Shown piece after piece: positions 8,317-17,722 of a stretch of DNA of 55,686 nucleotides. The translations under genes were made by a program, and so were the position numbers. The notes beneath the pieces are model-generated. The model ran no database searches. It had not been told where the DNA came from and saw only the letters and a program-made list of their open reading frames with translations. The stretch is from Methanospirillum sp. (lineage in GTDB: Archaea; Halobacteriota; Methanomicrobia; Methanomicrobiales; Methanospirillaceae). The stretch is from contig JAAYEG010000041.1 in assembly GCA_012728895.1 (NCBI GenBank), positions 1 to 55,686 of the forward strand, written 5' to 3'. Numbering within the stretch: position 1 is the first letter of the stretch; every line of letters begins with the position of its first letter.

Positions 8317-9630
8317 TCAGACGGACTGCGCGATGACCTGCAGCGGCGTCTTGAACTCCGGCATCTGGCCGAAGGTGTCCTGGTAGATCTTCGCCGTGCC
8401 CTCAGCCGAGAACATCTGGGTGCCCGCGTCGAGCGCGACGGCCGCGACCAGGCACGGGATGCCGAACCCGGCGGCGTGCCGCGTCACGACGTGGTTGCCG
8501 TTGAAGACCCCGGGGCTCCCGCCGCCGTAGATCGAGTGGCTGAAGAACGAGAACCCGACGGCGACGCCCATCACGCGGCCGTAGTCGCATCCGGGCAGGC
8601 CCGTCTCGTGCTCGAGCAGGTCGTTGAAGTACAGCAGGGTCGACGAGACCGCCTGGGCGAACCGGCCCGCACCGCAGTTGACCATGGTGGCCGCGAGGGT
8701 GCCGGCGGCGGCGTAGGCGTTCCAGAGCATCGGGTCCTTCGTGTCGTAGAAGGCGAAGCCCGACTTGCCCTTCTTGCCGGCCTTGATGACCTTGTCCTCG
8801 ATCGCCTTCTCGACGAGCGACTGGACGACCGTCCCGATCGTGCCGGTCTGGCCGTTCGCCTTGACAAGGTCGTAGACCAGGTTGTTGGCGTTCAGGCCCT
8901 GGTAGGCGTAGCCGAGCAGCTGGGCGCGCTCGAACGGCCCGATCGCCATGCCCATCTCGAACTCGGCGGCCTGCTCGTAGGTCGAGGCGAGCGCGGTTCC
9001 CTGCATCGCGTTCCGGTGCGTCATCATGACGTACTGGTTGACCGCGACGTTCCTGAGCGCGTAGCCCAGGCCCTCGTTGTTCTGGGGGATGGACAGGATG
9101 CCGACGACGTTCGCGCCCTGCATGTCCATGGTCTGGGGGTAGGTGCCCATGACGCCGGCCTTGATGAACGACCCGTTGAACATGTCGATGTCGTACTGGT
9201 CGATGACCGCCAGCGTGGTCGCGGACGCGACCGCGGTGATCGCGGCGTCGTAGGTGGCCGCCGCCTTCAGGCGGGCGGACGGGACCTCGACCATCAGCAT
9301 CTTGCCGCCGCCGTAGGACGTGATCTTGGTGTCGTCGCCGTCCTCGACCTGGACCATCTCCTTGATCTTGTCGGCGATGGCGCCGGAGTCCTTGACGATC
9401 GAGAGGTCCATCGCGCGGTTCAGGACCTGGTTCATCTTGCCGCCGACCTTTCCGCTCGCGAGCGCCGCCTCGAGTCCTCCGAGGTTGACCGCGACGGTGC
9501 GCTTGGTCAGATCGATGATCTTCCCGACGCCGGCGTTCGTCACGGGGCTGATCTTCTCGAGCGCAACCCCACTCTTCAGCAGTTTGCCCCCATCGTCGTA
9601 GAGGTCAACTGTCTCCTTGTATTTTGCCAT
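8317..9630 (-). CDS. mcrB: Methyl-coenzyme M reductase I subunit beta
   Basis: 437-residue beta subunit and first gene of the operon. The substrate-channel block FSFFSHSIYGGG is intact, with F362, F363, S366 and Y368 corresponding to Phe361, Phe362, Ser365 and Tyr367 of the characterised enzyme. The N-terminus MAKYKETVDLYDDGG is standard. A GAGG lies just before the ATG. Its length and GC-rich codon use agree with mcrA and mcrG. Confidence 0.98.
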   Translation of the reverse strand: MAKYKETVDLYDDGGKLLKSGVALEKISPVTNAGVGKIIDLTKRTVAVNLGGLEAALASGKVGGKMNQVLNRAMDLSIVKDSGAIADKIKEMVQVEDGDDTKITSYGGGKMLMVEVPSARLKAAATYDAAITAVASATTLAVIDQYDIDMFNGSFIKAGVMGTYPQTMDMQGANVVGILSIPQNNEGLGYALRNVAVNQYVMMTHRNAMQGTALASTYEQAAEFEMGMAIGPFERAQLLGYAYQGLNANNLVYDLVKANGQTGTIGTVVQSLVEKAIEDKVIKAGKKGKSGFAFYDTKDPMLWNAYAAAGTLAATMVNCGAGRFAQAVSSTLLYFNDLLEHETGLPGCDYGRVMGVAVGFSFFSHSIYGGGSPGVFNGNHVVTRHAAGFGIPCLVAAVALDAGTQMFSAEGTAKIYQDTFGQMPEFKTPLQVIAQSV

Positions 9631-9768
9631 AACGTTCCTCTTGGTAATGCTTCTGATGTGTGCGATCTCGTGACTGAGCTGTGGTGGTGCCTAATCGAAT
9701 CACTGAAAGTCGCTGCCGGTCACTAATGCACGTCCCCTCATGGGACAATCCATCTATACTCAATCGAG

Positions 9769-9777
9769 TTATATAAG
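9769..9777 (-). promoter_or_regulatory. TATA box of the mcr operon
   Basis: The minus strand reads CTTATATAA inside an AT-rich island of the otherwise GC-rich window, a near-consensus archaeal TATA box. Transcription would start near 9745, giving a leader of about 115 nt before mcrB. At the predicted start lies the inverted repeat GTCCC-CTCAT-GGGAC (9732-9746), which could be an operator or a 5' hairpin. The remaining gap up to 9943 is AT-rich. It includes a T6 tract on the minus strand (9915-9920) that could end the ABC operon. Confidence 0.7.
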
Positions 9778-9943
9778 ATTACCGTTTTTATTTCGAGAAA
9801 GGTTAGAATTTAAATAAAAAGATAATTCCGCTGCGGGGGAGAATGTTCAAATATACGGTTGTATCGGGGTTTTAGAGATTGTATCGGTCTTACGCATTAT
9901 TCGAGATGTAACACGAAATCGAAAAAAGGGATGATAAACCTAT

Positions 9944-11026
9944 TCAGAGCCGCGTGCGCGGGATCAGGTGTGCCCCGCCTGGGTCGAACTCGGCGCAGAT
10001 CACCGACCCCGCCTCGATCCCGAGCTCGAGGTAGCGGAGGCGGCGGATGAGGGCGACGAGCGGGAAGCCGCAGTCGAGCAGCACCCGGACCATGGGGCCG
10101 TCGCTGTCGATCGCGGTGACCCGCCCGGTGAGGTGGTTCGCCGTCCCCGTGCGGCAGGTCTCGCCCCTGGAGAGCACGATCTCCTCGGGCCGGATCGCGA
10201 CCGTCACGGGGCCGGCCACCGGCGCGTGGACGGCGACGGCCAGGCTCGCGGGCCCGGCCCGCACGAACGCGATCCCGCGGTCCATCCGCTCCACCTCCCC
10301 CTCGACCAGGTTCTCGGCGCCGACGAACTGCGCGACGTCGATCGACATCGGCCGGTAGAAGACCTCGAGCGGGGTCCCCGTCTGGACCAGGCGCCCTCCG
10401 GCCAGGACGGCCAGGCGGTCGCAGAGCCGCTGCCCCTGCCCGAGGTCGTGGGTCGTCAAAACCACCGTGATCCCCCGGTCGCGCCGCAGGCCCGCGATCA
10501 CCTCCTCGATCACGCCGGTCGAGAGCGGGTCCAGGTTCGCGGTCGGCTCGTCCAGGAAGAGCACCTCGGGGTCGGTCACCAGGCAGCGGGCGATCGAGAT
10601 CCGCTGGAGCTCGCCCCCCGAGAGGGTCGAGGCCCGCCGCTCTTCGAACCCGGCCAGACCGACCGTCTCGAGTGCGTCCGCGACCCGGGCCCGCCGCTCC
10701 GGGCGGGGGACGCCCCGGAGGGCGAGGCCGTAGGCCACGTTCTCCAGGACGTTCATCCGGAACGCGACCGGGCGCTGGAAGACCATCGCCATCCGCCGCC
10801 GCATCCCCGTGACATCCGTCGAGCCCGGCAGCACCTCCTCACCGTCGATCCAGAGACGGCCCCGCGTCGGGGGCTCCAGGAGGTCCATGATCCGGATCAG
10901 CGAGCTCTTGCCCCCGCCCGAGGGGCCGATCAGCCCGAACGCCTCCCCCCGCGTGACCTCCAGGCCGATCCCGTCCAGCACCGTCTTCTCCCCGGCGTCC
11001 CACCCGAGGTTCTCGCACCGGATCAC
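9944..11026 (-). CDS. tupC: Tungstate/molybdate ABC transporter ATP-binding protein
   Basis: 360-residue cytoplasmic ATPase of an oxyanion importer. The nucleotide-binding domain (1-240) has Walker A GPSGGGKSS, Q-loop MVFQRPVAF, signature LSGGE, Walker B VLFLDEPTA and the switch histidine in TTHDLGQ. A TOBE-like C-terminal domain (about 250-360) of the type that senses molybdate or tungstate follows. It overlaps tupB by 4 nt. Substrate choice (W rather than Mo) is inferred from the divergent TupA/WtpA binding protein. Confidence 0.85.
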   Translation of the reverse strand: MIRCENLGWDAGEKTVLDGIGLEVTRGEAFGLIGPSGGGKSSLIRIMDLLEPPTRGRLWIDGEEVLPGSTDVTGMRRRMAMVFQRPVAFRMNVLENVAYGLALRGVPRPERRARVADALETVGLAGFEERRASTLSGGELQRISIARCLVTDPEVLFLDEPTANLDPLSTGVIEEVIAGLRRDRGITVVLTTHDLGQGQRLCDRLAVLAGGRLVQTGTPLEVFYRPMSIDVAQFVGAENLVEGEVERMDRGIAFVRAGPASLAVAVHAPVAGPVTVAIRPEEIVLSRGETCRTGTANHLTGRVTAIDSDGPMVRVLLDCGFPLVALIRRLRYLELGIEAGSVICAEFDPGGAHLIPRTRL

Positions 11027-11718
11027 GCGCGCCCCCCTCCCTGCAGCAGGTTGACGCCGATGTTGACGATCAGCGCGATCGCGAGCAGGATGATCCCGAG
11101 CGCGATCGAGAGGGCGGTGTTCCCCATGGCCGTCTCCAGGCTGATCGCGGTGGTGAGCACGCGGGTGTATCCCCGGATATTGCCGCCGATCATGATCGCG
11201 ACCCCCACCTCGGAGATCGCCCTCCCGAACCCGAGCGCGACGGCGGCCAGGATCGCGTAGCGCGCCTCGCGGAGGAGGGCGATCAGCTGCTGACCCCGCG
11301 TCGCTCCCAGGGAGACCAGGGTGTCGCGGACCAGAGGGTCGATCGCGGAGAGGGCCGCGACGGTGAGCCCTATCATGATCGGGAGGATCAGGAGGGACTG
11401 GCCGATGATCATGCCCGTCGAGGTGAAGAGGAGCTTGAGCCCGCCGAACGGCCCCGAGGACGAGATCAAAAGGAAGAGCAGGAGGCCCACGATAACCGTC
11501 GGGAGCGAGTAGAGGGTCTGGATCAGGTTCATGAGCGCCCGCTTTCCCCGGAACTCGCGGGAGGCGATAATCCCCCCGGCGGGAAGGGCGATCAGCGTCC
11601 CGATCAGGGTCGACGAGAGGGAGATGTACAGGGTGCGACCCGTGATCTCCATCACCTCGGGGTCGAGGGAGACGATCAGGTCGACGGCCTGGAGGAAACC
11701 CTCGGTAATCGCACTCAT
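11023..11718 (-). CDS. tupB: Tungstate/molybdate ABC transporter permease
   Basis: 231-residue inner-membrane permease with about five helices and the BPD-transport EAA-like loop ATRGQQLIALLREARYAILAA..GFGRAISEVG that contacts the ATPase. Length and sequence resemble TupB rather than the longer ModB/WtpB. It is the first gene of the tupB-tupC pair, reading away from the binding-protein gene at 11874. The start ATG at 11718 gives MSAITEGFLQ. Confidence 0.85.
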   Translation of the reverse strand: MSAITEGFLQAVDLIVSLDPEVMEITGRTLYISLSSTLIGTLIALPAGGIIASREFRGKRALMNLIQTLYSLPTVIVGLLLFLLISSSGPFGGLKLLFTSTGMIIGQSLLILPIMIGLTVAALSAIDPLVRDTLVSLGATRGQQLIALLREARYAILAAVALGFGRAISEVGVAIMIGGNIRGYTRVLTTAISLETAMGNTALSIALGIILLAIALIVNIGVNLLQGGGRA

Positions 11719-11812
11719 CCGGGGGACCTCATGCCGCGTTGCGGTCGGCGGAGGGCCGATCCTCGCCCGCTGATGCCCTGCTTACCAGTTGATTTATCAG
11801 ATGGTTCATCCA

Positions 11813-11826
11813 TATTCTTGAATATT
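11813..11826. promoter_or_regulatory. Inverted repeat in the divergent tupB / tupA-wtpA promoter region
   Basis: ATATTC-TT-GAATAT is a perfect 6+6 inverted repeat in the AT-rich 155-nt gap between the two divergent transport transcripts. A site here could be bound by one regulator controlling both, for example a tungstate or molybdate sensor. No regulator gene is adjacent, so the function is inference. Confidence 0.35.
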
Positions 11827-11873
11827 AGAGAAAGATTCATTAACCTAATTAAACACACCGGTTCTGGTTATTT

Positions 11874-13781
11874 ATGATCACCAAGAGACTGCTGACGGGA
11901 GCGGGCGTGCTCGCCCTGCTCCTCGTCTTAATGCTCGCCTCGTCCGGCTGCACGGGGACCACACCCCCCGGCAACGTGACGACGGCACCCGCCGACACCG
12001 GGGCCGGGACGCCCGTCCCGACCACCTACACCGGTCCGAGGACCGACCTGCTGATCGCGACCACGACCTCGCTCGAGGACACGGGCCTGCTCGACTACCT
12101 GACCCCGTTCTACGAGGCCACCCACCCGGTGAACCTGAAGATCACCTCGCAGGGCACTGGGCGGGCGATCGAGCTCGCCAAGAGCGGCGACGCCGACCTG
12201 CTCCTCGTCCACTCGCCCTCGCAGGAGACGGCGTTCATGGAGGCCGGCAACGGCGTCAACCGCCGCTCGTTCGCTTACAACTACTTCATCATCGTCGGGC
12301 CCGAGAGCGACCCGGCGGGTATCGCGGGACTCACCCCCGAGGATGCCTTCCTGAAACTGATGGATGAGGGCAAGAAGGGCACCCAGGGTGTCGCGTTCGT
12401 CTCGCGCGGCGACAACTCGGGGACCCACTCGGCCGAGAAGACGATCTGGAAGAACGCGAAGATGGACTACGCCACCCAGGTCCAGAAGTCCGGCGACTGG
12501 TACATCGAGGCCGGCAAGGGCATGGGCGAGACCCTCCAGCTCGCGAACGAGAAGGACGCCTACACCCTCTCCGACGAGGGGACATACCTCGCGTACAAGG
12601 GCAACCTGGAGCTCGTCCCGATCATCTCGGAGGGCAAGAGCCTGCTCAACATCTACTCTGGCATGTCCGTCATCCCGAAGGGCAACGCCACCGCCACGCT
12701 CGACGCGGCGAACGACTACATCAACTTCCTGATCTCGCCCGACACCCAGGCGAAGATCGCGGAGTTCGGCAAGGAACAGTACGGCAAGAACCTCTTCAAC
12801 CCGATGACCGCCGAGAAGGCGGGCGAGTTCAAGGTCGACTCCTCGACGCCGGCAACCGCGACGAAGCCGGTCCTGGTCTACGCCGCCGGCTCGCTCGCCT
12901 CTCCGTTCGCGAAGGTCAAGAAGGTCTTCGACGCCAACAACACCGGCGCCGAGCTCGGCGTCTATACCGCCGCCTCGGTGACGGCGATCGAGAAGGTCAC
13001 CAAGAAGAACCAGCCGGGTGACGTGGTGGCGTCCGCGGACGCCTACCTGATCCCGAAGCTGATGTTCCCCGAGAACGCGACCTGGATGCTCTCGTTCGCC
13101 AGCAACGCGATGGTGATCGCGTTCAGCAACAGCACCTCCGACTACGCCGGCGAGATCACGGCCGAGAACTGGTTCGAGGTGCTCGACCGCGAGAACGTCA
13201 GCTACGCGATCAACGACCCGACCACGGATCCGGGCGGCTACCGCTCGTTCATGACGATCCTCCTGGCCGAGGGACACTACGGCGAGGACGAGATCTTCGA
13301 GAACCTGGTCGGCGACCACTCCTCGATCACGGCCACGAAGTCGGGCGCGGTCACCACGATCGACGTCTCGACCCCCTCGCCCGACGGCACGACCCTCGTG
13401 ATCCCGAAGGCCGGGGAGCCGGGCTACATCGACCAGCTCAAGGCCGGGACGGTCGACTACATCTTCACCTACCGGTCGAACGCGGTCCAGAACGGGCTGG
13501 CGTACCTCACGCTCCCGCCGGAGATTGACCTCTCCGACACCGCCATGGAAGACACCTACGCGAAGGTCGTCGTGAAGCGCCCCGACGGCTCGACCGAGGA
13601 GGGCATGCCGATCACCTACGGGGTCACCGTCCCGACCGTCGGCCGGAACCCCGACCTCGGCGAGGCGTTCGTCAAGATCCTGACCGGGCCCGAGGGTGCG
13701 GCGATCCTCTCCGCCGAGGGCTTCATCCCGATCACCCCGGCGACCCCGACCGGCCCGGTGCCGGTCGGGATCACGGCCTGA
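11874..13781 (+). CDS. Tandem tungstate-binding lipoprotein: TupA-like domain fused to WtpA/ModA-like domain
   Basis: 635-residue secreted protein. A signal peptide ending LASSGC suggests a lipid anchor at C27, followed by a Thr/Pro linker. Residues about 52-325 form a TupA-type domain (LLIATTTSLEDTGLLDYL, SQGTGRAIELAKSGDADLLL). Residues about 333-625 form a second binding domain of WtpA/ModA type (LVYAAGSLASPF, GDVVASADAYLIPKLM, GGYRSFM). The two families normally belong to separate importers. Here both are in one chain opposite a single tupBC permease/ATPase. Codon use is uniform across the joint, with no sign of a frameshift or assembly join. Confidence 0.85.
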   Translation: MITKRLLTGAGVLALLLVLMLASSGCTGTTPPGNVTTAPADTGAGTPVPTTYTGPRTDLLIATTTSLEDTGLLDYLTPFYEATHPVNLKITSQGTGRAIELAKSGDADLLLVHSPSQETAFMEAGNGVNRRSFAYNYFIIVGPESDPAGIAGLTPEDAFLKLMDEGKKGTQGVAFVSRGDNSGTHSAEKTIWKNAKMDYATQVQKSGDWYIEAGKGMGETLQLANEKDAYTLSDEGTYLAYKGNLELVPIISEGKSLLNIYSGMSVIPKGNATATLDAANDYINFLISPDTQAKIAEFGKEQYGKNLFNPMTAEKAGEFKVDSSTPATATKPVLVYAAGSLASPFAKVKKVFDANNTGAELGVYTAASVTAIEKVTKKNQPGDVVASADAYLIPKLMFPENATWMLSFASNAMVIAFSNSTSDYAGEITAENWFEVLDRENVSYAINDPTTDPGGYRSFMTILLAEGHYGEDEIFENLVGDHSSITATKSGAVTTIDVSTPSPDGTTLVIPKAGEPGYIDQLKAGTVDYIFTYRSNAVQNGLAYLTLPPEIDLSDTAMEDTYAKVVVKRPDGSTEEGMPITYGVTVPTVGRNPDLGEAFVKILTGPEGAAILSAEGFIPITPATPTGPVPVGITA

Positions 13782-13803
13782 TCGACCCCCCTCCCTCTCC
13801 CCC

Positions 13804-13809
13804 TTTTTT
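13804..13809 (+). terminator. T6 tract after the tungstate-binding protein gene
   Basis: A pyrimidine stretch ending in six T residues lies 22 nt after the stop codon, a typical archaeal U-tract terminator. Confidence 0.5.
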
Positions 13810-13903
13810 CCCGGGATCACCCGATCTCGCCATCCAGGACGGCGAGCCATGAGACCTTTATGGGTCCTGGAAAGGCCTTTTGAGATGAGACACCGCCAGA
13901 AAC

Positions 13904-13917
13904 TATTTATTATATAT
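13904..13917 (+). promoter_or_regulatory. TATA box of the KGG-repeat gene
   Basis: TTTATTATATATCT is a strong archaeal TATA element. It puts the start site near 13938 and a leader of about 50 nt before the start codon, including the hairpin at 13948-13973. Confidence 0.6.
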
Positions 13918-13947
13918 CTGGTAATGAGAAGGCGTCAAAGCAATTGA

Positions 13948-13973
13948 GTCCCGGGGAGCCGATCCCCCGGGAC
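13948..13973 (+). promoter_or_regulatory. GC-rich hairpin in the leader of the KGG-repeat gene
   Basis: GTCCCGGGG and CCCCGGGAC form a perfect 9-bp stem around an 8-nt loop (13957-13964). The hairpin ends 2 nt before the GGGG ribosome-binding site and 14 nt before the ATG at 13988. Being so close to the ribosome site, it could control translation, for example in response to temperature or stress. Confidence 0.5.
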
Positions 13974-13987
13974 CGGGGATGACGAAG

Positions 13988-14455
13988 ATGGCAGACACCA
14001 GCGAACCACTAAAAACGAACCGCGGACTCGCCTCGGCCGACAAAGCGACGAGGCAGCGGGTCGCGCAGGCCGGCGGGCAGGCCCCCCATAGAAAACGGGG
14101 GCTCCAGGCGGCCGACCCCGAGACCCGGGAGCGTGTCGCCAGGGCCGGCGGAGAGGCCCCTCACCGCGTCCGCGGACTCCAGGCGGCCGACCCCGAGACC
14201 CGGGAGCGCGTCGCCAGGGCCGGCGGAGAGGCCCCCCACCGCGTCCGCGGACTCCTGGCCGCCGACGAGGAGACCCGGGAGCGCGTCGCCAGGGCCGGCG
14301 GAGCGGCCCCGCACGCCAAGCGCGGGCTCCAGGCGGCCGACGAGATGACGAGGGAGCGCGTCGCGAGGACCGGCGGAGAGGCGACCCGGGTCAGCCGGGC
14401 CCGGGCGGTGCCCGGGGCCGGGGAGGGCAGGCAACCCGGGCCGAAGCCGCGCTAG
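13988..14455 (+). CDS. KGG-repeat (YciG/Con-10 type) small basic protein
   Basis: 155 residues made almost entirely of about five 24-residue repeats of the form RGLqAAD.ETRERVARAGGeAPHR. This is the KGG/YciG-type motif found in bacterial and fungal stress-induced proteins (usual form DPEKQREIASKGG), with RAGG replacing SKGG. It has no signal peptide or membrane segment and is strongly basic at the end, so it is probably a cytoplasmic stress or desiccation protein. The ATG at 13988 was preferred to 13979 because GGGG is 9 nt before it but touches the earlier one. The molecular role of the family is poorly known. Confidence 0.75.
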   Translation: MADTSEPLKTNRGLASADKATRQRVAQAGGQAPHRKRGLQAADPETRERVARAGGEAPHRVRGLQAADPETRERVARAGGEAPHRVRGLLAADEETRERVARAGGAAPHAKRGLQAADEMTRERVARTGGEATRVSRARAVPGAGEGRQPGPKPR

Positions 14456-14592
14456 GACGAGAACGCGCACCCCTGGGGTGCCGAGAGCGGGTTCACCCCG
14501 CGAGACGCCGAGCAGCCGCTCCGGAAGGGCGGCGGGTCCCGGGAGACCGGGCGCAGCCGCACGCGGTGACGGGACCGGCTCCCGAACCGCTC

Positions 14593-14600
14593 TTTTTTTT
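14593..14600 (+). terminator. T8 tract after the KGG-repeat gene
   Basis: Eight T residues follow a CGGTTC-rich stretch about 140 nt after the stop codon. The gap 14456-14678 holds no other recognisable feature. Confidence 0.45.
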
Positions 14601-14678
14601 GGGGCGTGCAGGCCACACCACGCCCGGTCGCTCCCGCTGGGAGCCCGCGGGGAGGTACCCTGACCGGCCGGCCGGGGC

Positions 14679-17138
<2,460 letters not shown>

Positions 17139-17172
17139 CGGGGACTACTACGGCATGCTACCTAATCAGTGT

Positions 17173-17598
17173 TCAGGTCTGTGCACGGCCGGCGATTCCG
17201 CCGCGCTTCAGGAGATAGTACGCCCCGGCGAGCGAGATCACGACGAGGCCGAGCCCCACCATGTGCAGGTCGCTCGAGGTCTCGATCTCGAGGACGATGA
17301 TCTTCCGCGCGATTGCCGTGATCGCGATCACGACGACCAGTTCGTAGGGGATCGCGCTCTCCCGGAGGTAGACCCGGATCGAGGCGAAGAACTCGAGCGT
17401 GATCAGCACCAGCAGGAACTCCCCGAAGAGGGTCAGGATCTCGTCGCCCGTCAGCAGCAGGTACGGCGGGGAGGCGAGGTCCGCGGCCAGCGTGGCGATC
17501 AGGCTGAGAACGGACGCCACGATCAGGACGATCAGCAGGAGGAGCAGGACCAGGTAGACCGCCCGTTCGAACCGCTCGATGAACTCCGGCTCCAGCAT
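17173..17598 (-). CDS. PsiE-like (phosphate-starvation-inducible E family) membrane protein
   Basis: 141-residue protein with about four membrane helices (for example VYLVLLLLLIVLIVASVLSLIA) and the PsiE-type blocks LLLTGDEILTLFGEFLLVLI and IPYELVVVIAITAIARKIIVL. The function of the family is unknown. The ATG at 17598 (MLEPEFIERFERAV) is the family-like start; residues read further upstream look non-coding and cross the divergent promoter at 17683. The protease gene at 14679 follows 34 nt downstream. Confidence 0.7.
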   Translation of the reverse strand: MLEPEFIERFERAVYLVLLLLLIVLIVASVLSLIATLAADLASPPYLLLTGDEILTLFGEFLLVLITLEFFASIRVYLRESAIPYELVVVIAITAIARKIIVLEIETSSDLHMVGLGLVVISLAGAYYLLKRGGIAGRAQT

Positions 17599-17682
17599 CG
17601 TACCGGGAACAATCGCCCGGCGAGCGGAAAAAAGGTTCGGGGTCGAGGACCGGTGCCGCGGGGCCGGGCGGAACCATCTGCA

Positions 17683-17694
17683 GTTTTTATAATG
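17683..17694 (+). promoter_or_regulatory. TATA box of the PKD-diadenylate cyclase gene
   Basis: GTTTTTATAATG gives a predicted start site near 17715, upstream of ATG 17723 but downstream of the ATG at 17708. This and GGAG at 17715-17718 support the shorter protein start. Confidence 0.55.
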
Positions 17695-17722
17695 CATCAT
17701 CCTCATAATGTACAGGAGCATC

